A DNA stretch of 64,000 bases from Mycobacterium sp. 852002-10029_SCH5224772. Lineage in GTDB: Bacteria; Actinomycetota; Actinomycetes; Mycobacteriales; Mycobacteriaceae. The stretch lies in the NCBI RefSeq assembly GCF_001667315.1, contig NZ_LZHT01000075.1, forward strand, positions 62,001-126,000. Reading direction: 5' to 3'. Numbering within the stretch: the first letter of the stretch is position 1; each line of letters opens with the position of its first letter. The position numbers were made by a program, and so were the translations under genes. A model generated the notes under the pieces. It ran no database searches, had not been told where the DNA came from, and saw nothing but the letters and a program-made list of their open reading frames with translations. This document shows, piece by piece, positions 8,533-18,535 of this stretch.

Positions 8533-9554
8533 GCGGTGGCCGCGAGGCTCGCGATGATGTCGGCCGCGGGGCCGGCGCTGGCGTGCTTGAATGCCGCCCC
8601 CGCCCACAGCGGTATCCCGTTGGGATCCTCGATGGCGGCGGCGGCTTCCCGGATGGGCGATGTCATCTGGTTGACCTCGGGGTAGCCTAGCGGCGCCACG
8701 TGGTCGAGCATGCGGGTGAAGTCGTTTTCCAGCCCGCGCGCGTACCGGCCCGAGAATGCCCGCGTCACAACGGTGGTGGCGAACAGCGGGTTTTTCAGGG
8801 CGGTGCGGTGCGCGGGGTTGGTGCCGGCCTCGTCGGCGAGCAGTAGCGCGGTGCCGACCTGGGCGGCGACCGCTCCCCTGCGCAACACGGCCCCGACCTC
8901 GTCGGCGGTGCCCAGCCCGCCCGCGGCGACGATCGGGATGTCATGCGCGTTGCGGACGCGATCGATGAGCTGGTGCAGCGACTCGTTGGCGGGTTCCATG
9001 TCGGGCGCGAACGTGCCACGGTGCCCGCCCGCGGCGGGGCCCTGCACCACCAGGCTATCCGCGCCCGCCGCGACGGCCACTCCGGCCTCGTAGGCCGACG
9101 TCACCGTCACCATCACCAGCAGGCCCAGCGCGCCGAGGCGCCGAATCACGTCGGGTGGTGGGACACCGAACGTGAACGACACCAACTCGGGCCGGACGTC
9201 GGCCACCACCTCGAGCTTCTGCTCCCACCCGTCGTCGTCGCCGTACTGCGGATGACCGACCTCCACCTGGTAGTGGTCGGCGATCTCTTCGAGTTCGGCC
9301 GCGTAGTAGTCCAGCGCCACCCAATCGGCGACGCTGGGCTGGGGCACAAACAAATTCACCCCCAGCGGGCCGGTGGTGGCCTGGCGCGCCGCGGCGATGT
9401 CGCCGGCGAACTGCTCGGCGCTGAGGTACCCGCCGGGGACGAAACCGAGCCCACCGGCATTGGACACCGCCGCGGCCAACGCGGGAGTGCCGGGCCCACC
9501 GGCCATCGGAGCGCCCACGATGGGCACCACGATGTCCCAGAAGCCCAGTACCAT
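8529..9554 (-). CDS. Nitronate monooxygenase / 2-nitropropane dioxygenase family
   Basis: 341 residues, orthologue by position of Rv2781c. FMN-dependent TIM barrel: APMAGGPGTPALAAAVSNAGG at the N-terminus, phosphate-binding VQGPAAGGHRG and IVAAGGLGTADEV. The His in GGHRG matches the catalytic base of class I nitronate monooxygenases, which oxidise propionate-3-nitronate and similar toxic nitronates. It stands alone between ald and pepR. Confidence 0.9.
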   Translation of the reverse strand: MVLGFWDIVVPIVGAPMAGGPGTPALAAAVSNAGGLGFVPGGYLSAEQFAGDIAAARQATTGPLGVNLFVPQPSVADWVALDYYAAELEEIADHYQVEVGHPQYGDDDGWEQKLEVVADVRPELVSFTFGVPPPDVIRRLGALGLLVMVTVTSAYEAGVAVAAGADSLVVQGPAAGGHRGTFAPDMEPANESLHQLIDRVRNAHDIPIVAAGGLGTADEVGAVLRRGAVAAQVGTALLLADEAGTNPAHRTALKNPLFATTVVTRAFSGRYARGLENDFTRMLDHVAPLGYPEVNQMTSPIREAAAAIEDPNGIPLWAGAAFKHASAGPAADIIASLAATA

Positions 9555-9614
9555 TCGGCTAGTCCGTCGACGGCGAGCGCCGGCACGCTGCGAGTGAGGA
9601 GGCGGACATTTGAG

Positions 9615-10982
9615 CTACGTTACCATCGCCCGAAGTTGTTGGGGCAGTGACCGTTTGGCGGTGTACGGGCCGAGAACCGCGGCGCCGTAGCGCTGCCCGA
9701 GCAGCCGGTGCGCGACGGCGTTGACCTGCTCGACGGTCACCCGGTCGATTTGCTGCAGCGTGTGCTCGATGCTGCGGTGCTTGCCGTAGTTGAGCTCGCT
9801 GCGGCCCAGGCGGCTCATCCGTGAGCCCGAGTCCTCCAGGCCGAGGACCAGACCGCCGCGCAGCGAGCCCTTGGCGATGCGGCATTCCGACTCGGTGATG
9901 CCGTCGCGCGCCACCGAGTCGAGGACCTTGCTCGTCACGGCCATGACCTCGGCAAAGCGTTCGGGCTGGCAGGCGGCGTATACGGACAGGGCGCCGCTGT
10001 CGGCGAAGATGTCCACCGTCGAGTAGACCGAGTAGGCCAGCCCGCGCAGCTCCCGGACCTCTTGGAACAGCCGAGAGCTCAGGCCGCCGCCCAGCGCGGT
10101 GTTCAGCACCGACAGCGCCCAGCGGTGCTCCCAGCCCCGGCCGGGCGTGCGGACACCCAACGACACGTGCGTCTGCTCGGCGTCCCGGGTGCCCAGCAGC
10201 AGTCCGGGGTAGCCGTTGACACGCCCGGCGCCCTTGCGCGGCGCGATGGGCTCGCGGCCGCGCACCAGATGCGGGCCGAAATGCTCGCGCACCAACGCGA
10301 CCACCTCGTCGTGGTCGACATTGCCGGCCACCGCCACCACCATGCGTTCGGGCGTGTAGCGCCGGACGTGGAACGAGTGCAGCTGGCTTCGCGTCATCGA
10401 CGTCACCGACCGGGCGGTGCCGATCACGGGCCGGCCCACCGGATGGTCACCGAACAGCGCGCCCAGGAACATGTCCCCGAGCGCGTCCTCGGGGTCGTCG
10501 TCGCGCATCGCGATCTCCTCGAGGACCACGTCGCGTTCCAGTTCGACATCCGCGGCGGCGCAGCGGCCGTTGAGCACCACATCGGCGACCAGATCGACGG
10601 CCAGCGCCAGGTCGCTGTCGAGCACGTGCGCGTAGTAGCAGGTGTGCTCCTTGGCGGTGAACGCGTTCAGCTCTCCCCCGACGGCGTCCATCGCCTGGGC
10701 GATGTCCACCGCGGTACGGCTGGGGGTCGACTTGAACAGCAGGTGCTCGAGGAAGTGAGCCGCGCCGGCGACGGTGGCACCCTCGTCGCGCGAGCCGACC
10801 CCGACCCAGACCCCGACCGAGGCGGAACGCACCGCGGGCAGGTACTCGGTGACCACCCGCAAGCCGCCCGGCAGCGTGGTGCGGCGCAGTGCGGCTTGCG
10901 GTTCGGGGTCCGCCGCGGCGGTCTGGTTGCCCCGCCGCAGCGCGGGATCAGCTGCTCGCCTTCGGGAGTCAGCTCGCGGCAT
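9615..10982 (-). CDS. pepR: M16 family zinc metalloprotease
   Basis: 455 residues if the ATG at 10982 is used; it overlaps the end of gpsI by 14 bases, whereas the ATG at 11006 would overlap by 38. Inverted zinc motif H-x2-E-H in [10 protein letters not shown], with the downstream Glu in the [13 protein letters not shown] region as third ligand. Mitochondrial processing peptidase-like fold with two halves; cleaves peptides. It follows gpsI in the same order as in M. tuberculosis (Rv2782c) and is probably translated by coupling. Confidence 0.92.
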   Translation of the reverse strand: MPRADSRRRAADPALRRGNQTAAADPEPQAALRRTTLPGGLRVVTEYLPAVRSASVGVWVGVGSRDEGATVAGAAHFLEHLLFKSTPSRTAVDIAQAMDAVGGELNAFTAKEHTCYYAHVLDSDLALAVDLVADVVLNGRCAAADVELERDVVLEEIAMRDDDPEDALGDMFLGALFGDHPVGRPVIGTARSVTSMTRSQLHSFHVRRYTPERMVVAVAGNVDHDEVVALVREHFGPHLVRGREPIAPRKGAGRVNGYPGLLLGTRDAEQTHVSLGVRTPGRGWEHRWALSVLNTALGGGLSSRLFQEVRELRGLAYSVYSTVDIFADSGALSVYAACQPERFAEVMAVTSKVLDSVARDGITESECRIAKGSLRGGLVLGLEDSGSRMSRLGRSELNYGKHRSIEHTLQQIDRVTVEQVNAVAHRLLGQRYGAAVLGPYTAKRSLPQQLRAMVT

Positions 10983-13251
10983 CGGCTGGGGCGGCCGCCG
11001 GGACATCGGCCGGAGCCGAGTTGTCGTCCTCCACCAGCACCAGCGAGATCTTGCCGCGCTTGTCGATGTCGGCGATTTCGACGCGCAGCTTGTCGCCGAC
11101 GTTCACCACGTCCTCGACCTTCGCGATGCGTTTGCCCTTGCCGAGTTTGGAGATGTGCACCAGGCCGTCGCGGCCCGGCAGCAGGGATACGAACGCACCG
11201 AAATCCGTTGTCTTGACCACGGTTCCGAGGAACCGCTCGCCGACCGTGGGCAGCTGCGGGTTCGCGATGGCGTTGATCCGGTCAATCGCGGCCTGCGCCG
11301 AGGGGCCGTCGGTGGCGCCGACGAACACCGTGCCGTCGTCCTCGATGGAGATCTGCGCGCCGGTCTCCTCGGTGATGCCGTTGATGACCTTGCCCTTGGG
11401 GCCGATGACCTCACCGATCTTGTCCACCGGGACCTTGATGGTGGTGACCCGCGGTGCATACGGGCTCATCTCGTCGGGCGCGTCGATGGCCTCGGCCATG
11501 ACCTCGAGGATCGTCAGGCGCGCGTCTTTGGCCTGGCTCAAAGCACCCGCCAGGACCTGCGACGGGATGCCGTCCAGCTTCGTGTCCAGCTGCAGCGCGG
11601 TGACGAAGTCCTTGGTGCCGGCGCACTTGAAGTCCATGTCGCCGAACGCATCCTCGGCGCCCAGGATGTCGGTCAGGGTGACGAAGCGGCGCTCGGTCGA
11701 TTTTGTGCCGTCTCCCGCCTCGACCTCGACGTCGTCGGAGACCAGGCCCATCGCGATGCCGGCCACCGGAGCCTTCAGCGGCACACCGGCATTCAGCAGC
11801 GAGAGCGTGGAAGCACAGACCGAGCCCATCGACGTCGAGCCGTTGGAGCTCAGGGCCTCGGAGACCTGGCGGATGGCGTACGGGAACTCCTCGACGCCGG
11901 GCAACACCGGGATCAGGGCCCGCTCGGCGAGCGCGCCGTGCCCGATCTCACGCCGCTTGGGCGAACCCACCCGACCTGTCTCGCCGGTGGAGTACGGCGG
12001 GAAGTTGTAGTGGTGCATGTAGCGCTTCGAGGTTTCCGGTCCCAGCGAGTCGATCTGCTGCGCCATCTTGACCATGTCGAGCGTGGTCACACCCAGGATC
12101 TGGGTCTCACCGCGCTGGAACAGCGCGCTGCCGTGCGCCCGCGGCACCACGGCGACCTCGGCCGACAGCGCGCGGATGTCGGTGATGCCACGGCCGTCGA
12201 TGCGGAAGTGATCGGTGAGGATGCGCTGGCGCACCAGCTTCTTGGTCAGCGCGCGGAACGCGGCGCTGACCTCTTTCTCGCGGCCCTCGTAGGTCGCAGA
12301 GTCCCCAGTGAGCCGCGCCAGCACTTCCGCCTTCAGCTCGTCGGTGCGGGCGTCGCGCTCGGCCTTGCCGCCGATGGTCAGCGCCTTGGACAGCTCGTCG
12401 GTGGCCACCGAAGCCACCGAGTAGTAGACGTCTTCCTGGTACTCCGGGAACGTCGGGTACTCGCCGACCGGTTTGGCGGCGGCCCCGGCCAGCTCCGCCT
12501 GCGCGGTGCACAGCGCGGCGATGAACGGCTTGGCGGCCTCCAGGCCTTCGGCCACAACGGTTTCCGTGGGCGCCTGGGCTCCGCCCTCGACGAGCTCGAT
12601 GACCTTGTCGGTGGCCTCGGCCTCGACCATCATGATGGCGACGTCTTTGTGGTCACCGTCGCCGACTATGCGGCCGGCCACGACCATGTCGAACACCGCA
12701 CGCTCGAGCTGCTCCACGGTCGGGAACGCGACCCAGGTGCCGTCGATCAGCGCGACCCGCACGCCCCCGATCGGACCCGAGAACGGCAGACCGCTCAGCT
12801 GGGTGGACGCCGACGCGGCGTTGATCGCCAGCACGTCGTACAGGTCGTTGGGGTCCAGGCTCATGATCGTCACGACGACCTGGATCTCGTTGCGCAGGCC
12901 ATTGACGAACGACGGCCGCAGCGGGCGGTCGATGAGCCGGCAGGTCAGGACCGCGTCGGTGGACGGACGTCCCTCCCGACGGAAGAACGAACCGGGGATG
13001 CGACCGGCGGCATACATCCGCTCCTCGACATCGACGGTCAGCGGGAAGAAGTCGAAGTGCTCCTTGGGACTCTTGCTGGCGGTAGTCGCCGACAACAGCA
13101 TGTTTTCGTCATCCAGGTACGCGACCACGGCACCGGCGGCCTGCTGGGCCAACCGGCCGGTCTCGAAACGGATGGTGCGGGTGCCAAAGCTCCCGTTGTC
13201 GATGGTGGCGGTCGCCTCGAACACGCCCTCTTCAATTTCAGCGACAGACAT
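10969..13251 (-). CDS. gpsI: Polyribonucleotide nucleotidyltransferase (PNPase)
   Basis: 760 residues from the ATG at 13251; an upstream in-frame start at 13344 adds residues that do not look conserved. Two RNase PH domains (about 20-260 and 340-590), then KH ([14 protein letters not shown]) and S1 ([18 protein letters not shown]) RNA-binding domains. Degrades RNA 3' to 5' by phosphorolysis and forms a trimer; also called pnp. The C-terminal tail is alanine-rich. It follows rpsO on the same strand, as in most bacteria, but without the lppU gene that separates them in M. tuberculosis. Confidence 0.97.
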   Translation of the reverse strand: MSVAEIEEGVFEATATIDNGSFGTRTIRFETGRLAQQAAGAVVAYLDDENMLLSATTASKSPKEHFDFFPLTVDVEERMYAAGRIPGSFFRREGRPSTDAVLTCRLIDRPLRPSFVNGLRNEIQVVVTIMSLDPNDLYDVLAINAASASTQLSGLPFSGPIGGVRVALIDGTWVAFPTVEQLERAVFDMVVAGRIVGDGDHKDVAIMMVEAEATDKVIELVEGGAQAPTETVVAEGLEAAKPFIAALCTAQAELAGAAAKPVGEYPTFPEYQEDVYYSVASVATDELSKALTIGGKAERDARTDELKAEVLARLTGDSATYEGREKEVSAAFRALTKKLVRQRILTDHFRIDGRGITDIRALSAEVAVVPRAHGSALFQRGETQILGVTTLDMVKMAQQIDSLGPETSKRYMHHYNFPPYSTGETGRVGSPKRREIGHGALAERALIPVLPGVEEFPYAIRQVSEALSSNGSTSMGSVCASTLSLLNAGVPLKAPVAGIAMGLVSDDVEVEAGDGTKSTERRFVTLTDILGAEDAFGDMDFKCAGTKDFVTALQLDTKLDGIPSQVLAGALSQAKDARLTILEVMAEAIDAPDEMSPYAPRVTTIKVPVDKIGEVIGPKGKVINGITEETGAQISIEDDGTVFVGATDGPSAQAAIDRINAIANPQLPTVGERFLGTVVKTTDFGAFVSLLPGRDGLVHISKLGKGKRIAKVEDVVNVGDKLRVEIADIDKRGKISLVLVEDDNSAPADVPAAAPADAAS

Positions 13252-13640
13252 AGACGTCCGTACGGCCTCTCTTATTCGGCTGTTTCGCGTCGCCACGCGC
13301 AACCTGGAGAGGGTCCGCAGAACCCGTTCGGGCCTGCGAGTCACCCTGGGAGCTATCCCGAAGAGCCAGTCTGAATGCGGCTACGGCCATCGATCGAAGC
13401 GGCCGAGAAGCCCCAGATCCGGAGAGCCCGGCAGCCACTACCGAAGACCGCCCGATGCAGACTGGGCTGCTCCCTCGAAGGTGCGTAGTGACACGCTGGA
13501 ACGGCACACGCGGATCTGCGTGACCGCACCGTTTGCTCGGGCCGGAACCGGCCCAGAACGTCCTCACTCTACACGGGCGGCCCCGCCCCGGCAGCATCGC
13601 GCGGGATCAGCGGGGTGCCATCGGCCCGGTGTCGCCGGCG
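13252..13640. other. 389-base gap between rpsO and gpsI without a recognisable gene
   Basis: In M. tuberculosis the lipoprotein gene lppU (Rv2784c) occupies this place. Here no lipobox and no plausible protein was found: the longest minus-strand reading frame (13597-13238) runs over the gpsI start and looks like a GC-rich shadow. The minus strand has TAGAGT (13571-13566), a possible -10 box that would give gpsI a leader of about 300 bases; pnp leaders in other bacteria are sites of autoregulation. A small inverted repeat CACGC/GCGTG lies at 13507-13522. Confidence 0.5.
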
Positions 13641-13910
13641 TCAGCGACGCAGGCCGAGGCGCTCGACCAGCGAGCGGTAGCGCGCCACATCGATCTGGGC
13701 GACGTATTTGAGCAGCCGGCGCCGACGCCCGACCAGCAGCAGCAGCCCGCGCCGCGAGTGGTGGTCGTGCTTGTGCACCTTCAGGTGCTCGGTCAGGTCG
13801 GCGATCCGCTTGGTCAGCAGCGCGACCTGCGCCTCCGGGGAACCGGTGTCGGTGTCATGCAGGCCGTAGGTGCCCAGGATTTCTTTTTTCTGCTCGGCTG
13901 TCAGCGCCAC
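13641..13910 (-). CDS. rpsO: 30S ribosomal protein S15
   Basis: 89 residues, full length. [12 protein letters not shown] start, the conserved [16 protein letters not shown] segment (contacts 16S rRNA helices 20-22) and the [19 protein letters not shown]-terminal helix are all present. Binds 16S rRNA early in 30S assembly. Upstream is ribF (126-base gap), downstream gpsI. Confidence 0.98.
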   Translation of the reverse strand: MALTAEQKKEILGTYGLHDTDTGSPEAQVALLTKRIADLTEHLKVHKHDHHSRRGLLLLVGRRRRLLKYVAQIDVARYRSLVERLGLRR

Positions 13911-14035
13911 GAACTATCTCCATCAATCGGTCCGCGAAAGGAATCTTGAAGGCGCGGCCACCGCGAACCGCAGCACGCGCCGATGTCGTCCGGCAGTTTA
14001 GCAGCGGTGCAACCGCCGGGCACAAACGCAGCGCA

Positions 14036-15019
14036 TCAACCCGCGGACAGCAAAGCCCGGGTCCGGTCGGTGTCCCTGCCCATCGCCACGATGAGTTCCT
14101 GGACGGAGTCGAACTTGTGCTGCCCGCGGATGCGGCCGACGAAATCCAGCGCGACGTGCTGCCCGTACAGGTCGGCGTCGGTGTCCAGGACGAACGCCTC
14201 GACGGTGCGGGTGCGTCCGGAGAAGGTCGGGTTGGTGCCGACCGAGACCGCGGCCTGGTAGCGCTCGCCCGGGACCATCGCCCCGGGGGCGCCCGCCCCT
14301 GGACCGTGGCCGAGCACGGTGAACCATGCGGCGTACACGCCGTCGGCCGGGATTGCCGAATACATCGGCGGCGCCACGTTCGCGGTCGGGAAGCCCAGTT
14401 CGGCGCCGCGGCCGTGACCCCGCACCACCACGCCCTCGACCCGGTGCGGTCGGCCCAGGGCTTCCGTGGCCGCCACCACGTCGCCGGCGTCCACGCAGGA
14501 CCGGATGTAGGTGGACGAGAACGTGACGGTCTCGTTGCTGTGGTGTTCGGACAGCAGCGACATCGATTCCACGGCGAACCCGAATCGGTCGCCGGCGCGC
14601 CGCAGGGTCTCGACGTTGCCGGTCGCCTTCTTGCCGAAGGTGAAGTTCTCCCCCACGACGACCTCGACCACATGCAGGTTCTCCACCAGCAGCTCGTGCA
14701 CGTAGCGGTCCGGCGTGAGTTTCATGAAATCGGTGGTGAACGGCATCACGAGGAAGACGTCGATGCCCAGCTCCTCGACCAGCTCGGCGCGCCGCGTCAG
14801 CGTCGTCAGCTGCGCCGGATGACTGCCGGGATAGACCACTTCCATCGGGTGCGGGTCGAACGTCATCAACACCGTCGGCACGCTGCGCGCACGCCCCGCC
14901 TTCACCGCATGCGCGATCAGCTCCGCGTGGCCGCGATGCACCCCATCGAACACACCGATGGTGAGCACACACCTGCCCCAGTCCGTGGGAATCTCGTCCT
15001 GGCCGCGCCACCGCTGCAC
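14036..15019 (-). CDS. ribF: Bifunctional riboflavin kinase / FAD synthetase
   Basis: 327 residues. Adenylyltransferase domain (residues 1-180) with the nucleotidyl-transferase signatures GVFDGVHRGH and the TFSSTYIRS motif; riboflavin kinase domain (about 185-320) with the GFPTAN flavin/ATP motif and VALDFVGRIRGQHKFDS. Makes FMN then FAD from riboflavin, needed by the many flavoenzymes in this window. It diverges from mntR. Confidence 0.96.
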   Translation of the reverse strand: MQRWRGQDEIPTDWGRCVLTIGVFDGVHRGHAELIAHAVKAGRARSVPTVLMTFDPHPMEVVYPGSHPAQLTTLTRRAELVEELGIDVFLVMPFTTDFMKLTPDRYVHELLVENLHVVEVVVGENFTFGKKATGNVETLRRAGDRFGFAVESMSLLSEHHSNETVTFSSTYIRSCVDAGDVVAATEALGRPHRVEGVVVRGHGRGAELGFPTANVAPPMYSAIPADGVYAAWFTVLGHGPGAGAPGAMVPGERYQAAVSVGTNPTFSGRTRTVEAFVLDTDADLYGQHVALDFVGRIRGQHKFDSVQELIVAMGRDTDRTRALLSAG

Positions 15020-15118
15020 GACCGCAAGCCTACGGCGCCGAGTCCCCGGCCGGGAGATCCGCGGGGCGCAACACCCGCCAACGTGGCGGGGAACACGCCG
15101 GATCCGGAGTGGGGTGCC

Positions 15119-15124
15119 TAAACT
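15119..15124 (+). promoter_or_regulatory. -10 element for a leaderless mntR transcript
   Basis: TAAACT ends 8 bases before the GTG start. Transcription would begin at or within 2 bases of the GTG and no Shine-Dalgarno sequence precedes it, the usual arrangement of mycobacterial leaderless mRNAs. This supports the GTG at 15133 over the upstream ATG at 15109, which would lie before the promoter. Confidence 0.5.
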
Positions 15125-15132
15125 TTGTCGTT

Positions 15133-15825
15133 GTGAGTGCTGACGAAGAACGTGGCGGTCTCACCGCGGTCGGCCAGGACTACCTCAAGGCGATCTGGAA
15201 CGCCCAGGAGTGGTCCCCCGACAAGGTCAGCACGAAGATGCTGGCCGAGAAGATCGGGGTGTCGGCCAGCACAGCCTCGGAGTCGATCCGCAAACTGGCC
15301 GAGCAGGGCCTCGTCGACCACGAGAAGTACGGCGCGGTGACCCTGACCGAGGCGGGGCGGCGCGCCGCGCTCGAGATGGTGCGCCGGCACCGGCTGTTGG
15401 AGACCTTCCTGGTCAACGAGCTCGGCTACGCCTGGGACGAGGTGCACGACGAGGCCGAGGTGCTCGAGCACGCGGTGTCGGATCGCCTGGTGGCCCGCAT
15501 CGACGCCAAGCTGGGGTTCCCGCAGCGCGACCCGCACGGCGACCCGATCCCGGCCTCCGACGGGCAGGTGCCCACCCCGCCGGCGCGCCAGCTGTGGGCG
15601 TGCGGCGACGGGGACGCCGGGACGGTGGCCCGCATCTCCGACGCCGACCCCGAGATGCTGCGCTACTTCACCGACGTCGGCATCAGTCTCGATTCCCGGC
15701 TGCGGGTCCTGACCCGGCGGGAATTCGCCGGCATGATCTCGGTGGCGATCGAATCCGGTGACGGCGCCGAGACGACCGTGGATCTGGGCAGCCCCGCCGC
15801 GCGGGCGATCTGGGTGACGGCCTAG
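15133..15825 (+). CDS. mntR: Manganese-responsive DtxR-family repressor MntR
   Basis: 230 residues. N-terminal winged helix-turn-helix (VSTKMLAEKIGVSASTASESIRKL), metal-binding dimerisation domain (RRHRLLETFLV...HDEAEVLEHAVSD, with the His/Glu ligands of the DtxR family), and a C-terminal SH3-like/FeoA domain (residues 150-230). Orthologue of Rv2788 (formerly SirR), which with Mn(II) represses manganese importers. No mnt transporter is adjacent. Confidence 0.92.
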   Translation: MSADEERGGLTAVGQDYLKAIWNAQEWSPDKVSTKMLAEKIGVSASTASESIRKLAEQGLVDHEKYGAVTLTEAGRRAALEMVRRHRLLETFLVNELGYAWDEVHDEAEVLEHAVSDRLVARIDAKLGFPQRDPHGDPIPASDGQVPTPPARQLWACGDGDAGTVARISDADPEMLRYFTDVGISLDSRLRVLTRREFAGMISVAIESGDGAETTVDLGSPAARAIWVTA

Positions 15826-15859
15826 CTTTTCGGGTTCGCGGTGCGGTTACGCGCGAAGC

Positions 15860-17122
15860 TCAGTCCGCCAGTAACCCCTTGGCGATGTGGGTGACCTGCA
15901 CCTCGTTGCTGCCGGCGTAGATCATCAGCGACTTGGCGTCGCGGGCCAGCTGCTCCACCCGGTACTCGGCCATATAGCCGTTGCCGCCGAACAGCTGCAC
16001 GGCCTCCATCGCCACGTCGGTGGCCGCCTCCGAGGAGTACAGCTTGATCGCCGACGCCTCGGCCAGCGTCAGCGGTTTACCGGCCTGCTGGCGCTCGATG
16101 GTCTGAAAGACCATGTTCTGCACGTTCATTCGGGCGATTTCCATCTTGGCGAGCTTGAGCTGGATCAGCTGGAATTGCCCGATGTTGCGGCCCCACAGCG
16201 TGCGGGTCTTGGCGTAGTCGACGCACAGCCGGTGGCATTCGTCGATGATGCCCAGGGCCATCATCGCGATCCCGATCCGCTCGGCGGCGAAGTTGGCGCG
16301 GGCGCTGTCGCGGCCGTCGCCGTCGGTGTGCTGTTCGCTCTCGCCGAGCAGCCGGTCCGGGGTCAGCCGAACGTTGTCGAAGAACAGCTCGCCCGTCGGC
16401 GAGGACATCATGCCCATCTTCTTGAACGGCTTGCCCTGCGTCAGGCCCGGCATGCCCGCGTCGAGCACGAATACCAGCACCGGGCGGTTGCGCTTGTCGA
16501 CCGACGCGTCACCGTCATCGAGTTTGGCGTATACGACCAGGACGTCGGCGTTGGGCCCGTTGGTGATGAACGTCTTCTGCCCGTTGAGGATGTAGTCCTG
16601 GCCGTCGCGTTTGACGTAGGTCTTCATGCCGCCGAACGCGTCCGAGCCCGAATCCGGCTCGGTGATGGCCCATGCCGCAATCTTTTCCAGCGTCATCAGC
16701 TCGGGCAGCCAGCGCTCCTTCTGGGCCAGCGTGCCGCGGCTCATGATGGTCGCCGCACCCAGACCGAGGCTGACCGACGCGGTGCTGAGCAATCCGATGC
16801 TGACCCGGGCGATCTCGGACACCAGCACCGCGATCATCGAGCCCTGGGCTGTGCCCCCGAAACCGCCTGCGTCATCGGGCTTTTCGGCGGGCTCCTCGGC
16901 CGCGGGAGTCCCGTCGAGCTTGGCCCGTTCCCGGTCCAGCATCTTCTTGACCGACTCGGCGGCCATCGCGTCAAGGCCGAACTGGCTGAACAGCTTGCGC
17001 GCGATCGGATAGGGCGACATTGCGCCGCTTTCCAATTCGTCCAGATGCGGCCGGATCTCTTTGTCGACGAACTGCCGAACGGCATCCCGGACCATCAGGT
17101 CGGTGTCGGACCACTCGATCAT
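15860..17122 (-). CDS. fadE21: Acyl-CoA dehydrogenase
   Basis: 420 residues from the ATG at 17122; the reading frame extends upstream into ltp1 and that part is not homologous. FAD-contacting signatures WAITEPDSGSDA and the C-terminal QLFGGNGYMAEY..ARDAKSLMIYAGSNEVQ are clear; the catalytic base region lies at the YAGSNE segment. Oxidises acyl-CoA to enoyl-CoA. A 25-residue low-complexity insertion (PAAEEPAEKPDDAGGFG) near residue 80 is characteristic of this orthologue group (Rv2789c). It follows ltp1 with an 8-base gap. Confidence 0.92.
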   Translation of the reverse strand: MIEWSDTDLMVRDAVRQFVDKEIRPHLDELESGAMSPYPIARKLFSQFGLDAMAAESVKKMLDRERAKLDGTPAAEEPAEKPDDAGGFGGTAQGSMIAVLVSEIARVSIGLLSTASVSLGLGAATIMSRGTLAQKERWLPELMTLEKIAAWAITEPDSGSDAFGGMKTYVKRDGQDYILNGQKTFITNGPNADVLVVYAKLDDGDASVDKRNRPVLVFVLDAGMPGLTQGKPFKKMGMMSSPTGELFFDNVRLTPDRLLGESEQHTDGDGRDSARANFAAERIGIAMMALGIIDECHRLCVDYAKTRTLWGRNIGQFQLIQLKLAKMEIARMNVQNMVFQTIERQQAGKPLTLAEASAIKLYSSEAATDVAMEAVQLFGGNGYMAEYRVEQLARDAKSLMIYAGSNEVQVTHIAKGLLAD

Positions 17123-17130
17123 CGTGCGGT

Positions 17131-18333
17131 TCAGCGTTCGGCGCGCTGGTAGGCGGTGACGACGGCGGCCCCACCCAACCCGATGTTGTGTTGCAGTGCG
17201 GCGCTGACGCCCTCGACCTGACGCTTGTCGGCCGTGCCTCGCAGCTGCCAGGTCAGCTCCGCACACTGCGCCAGCCCGGTCGCGCCCAGCGGGTGCCCCT
17301 TGGAGATCAGGCCGCCCGACGGGTTGATCACCCAGCGCCCGCCGTAGGTGGTGTCGTTGTTGTCGATCAACTTGGGCGCCTCACCCGGACCGCACAGGCC
17401 CAGGGCTTCGTAGAGCAGCAGCTCGTTGGCCGAGAAGCAGTCGTGCAGTTCGATCACCTGGAAGTCCTGCGGCCCCAGCCCAGACTGGTCGTAGACCTGT
17501 TGTGCGGCTTGCACATTCATGTCGTAGCCGATGAGGTTCTTGGCGCTTCCGTCGAACGTCGAGGCGAAGTCGGTGGTCATGGCCTGACCGACGATCTCCA
17601 CGGCTTGGCCGGCCAGCCCGTGGCTGTCGACGAAACTTTCCGAGGCCAGGATCGCCGCGCCCGAACCGTCGGAGGTCGGCGAACACTGCAGCTTGGTCAG
17701 CGGGTCGGAGATCATCCGCGCCGCCAGGATGTCCTCGAGCGTATAGGACTCCTGGAACTGGGCGAAGGGGTTGTTCACGGAGTGCTTGTGATTCTTGTAG
17801 CCGATCTTGGCGAAATGCTCTGCGGTGGAACCGTATTGCTTCATGTGCTCGCGGCCGGCGGCGCCGAACATCCACGGCGCGACGGGCATCGCGAACTCGT
17901 CGATCTCGGCCATCGCCTTGACGTGCTTGCCCATCGGCGATTCGCGGTCTTGCGCGCCGCCGCCCAGCGAACCGGGCTGCATCTTCTCGAAGCCCAGCGC
18001 GATCGCGCAGTCGACGATGCCGCCGCGGATGGCCTGCGCCGCCAGGAAAAGCGCGGTGGAACCGGTGGAGCAGTTGTTGTTGACGTTGACGACCGGGATG
18101 CCGGTCATGCCGAGCTCGTAGAGCGCGCGCTGTCCGGACGTCGAGTCACCGGCGACGTAGCCGACGTAGCCCTGCTGCACCTCGTGGTAGGCGATGCCGG
18201 CGTCCTTCAGGGCGTTGGTTCCCGATTCGCGCGCCATGTCCGGGTAGTCCCAGCCCTCGCGGCGACCCGGCTTCTCGAATTTCGTCATGCCGACGCCGAC
18301 GACATAAACCTTGTTGGATTGCTTGGTAGACAT
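17131..18333 (-). CDS. ltp1: Lipid-transfer protein / thiolase-like enzyme (SCP-x type)
   Basis: 400 residues, start ATG 18333 as in Rv2790c. Thiolase fold: nucleophile region [12 protein letters not shown] (Cys about 88), the Asn/His region [12 protein letters not shown] and C-terminal GHPLGATG. In this subfamily the HDCFS motif replaces the second catalytic Cys environment of ordinary thiolases, matching sterol-carrier thiolase or aldolase-type Ltp proteins acting on branched or sterol side-chain CoA esters. Operon with fadE21. Confidence 0.92.
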   Translation of the reverse strand: MSTKQSNKVYVVGVGMTKFEKPGRREGWDYPDMARESGTNALKDAGIAYHEVQQGYVGYVAGDSTSGQRALYELGMTGIPVVNVNNNCSTGSTALFLAAQAIRGGIVDCAIALGFEKMQPGSLGGGAQDRESPMGKHVKAMAEIDEFAMPVAPWMFGAAGREHMKQYGSTAEHFAKIGYKNHKHSVNNPFAQFQESYTLEDILAARMISDPLTKLQCSPTSDGSGAAILASESFVDSHGLAGQAVEIVGQAMTTDFASTFDGSAKNLIGYDMNVQAAQQVYDQSGLGPQDFQVIELHDCFSANELLLYEALGLCGPGEAPKLIDNNDTTYGGRWVINPSGGLISKGHPLGATGLAQCAELTWQLRGTADKRQVEGVSAALQHNIGLGGAAVVTAYQRAER

Positions 18334-18425
18334 CGTTGTCCCTTCCGTAGGCCGCCTTGACAACCAGTGTGCAACGTCGCCCAACCAACCGCTCGGCCGG
18401 GACCCGCTAGAGCGTCTCGGGGCGG

Positions 18426-18535
18426 GATTTGATGGCCCGGCTCCTCCTCAGTCCGATCCGGACTGCATCGTCGCCGGTCGGATTTGATGGCCCGGCTCCT
18501 CCTCAGTCCGATCCGGACTGCATCGTCGCCGGTCG
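18426..18535. repeat. MIRU-like tandem repeat, 2 x 55 bases, overlapping the truB stop codon
   Basis: Two identical 55-base copies (18426-18480 and 18481-18535). The core reads CTCCTCCTCA, then the perfect palindrome CAGTCCG-ATC-CGGACTG (18449-18465 and 18504-18520), then CTGCATCGTCGCCGG. This matches the general form of mycobacterial interspersed repetitive units, which sit between genes and often overlap stop codons. The second copy supplies the truB stop (TGA, 18505-18503) and last codons. Confidence 0.8.

Noticed and set aside
10774..13374. 866-codon open frame on the plus strand
   Set aside because: Shadow of gpsI and pepR on the other strand; composition is typical of GC-rich antisense frames.
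13238..13597. 119-codon frame in the rpsO-gpsI gap as an lppU remnant
   Set aside because: No lipobox, no signal peptide, overlaps the gpsI start, and residue use is that of a random GC-rich frame.
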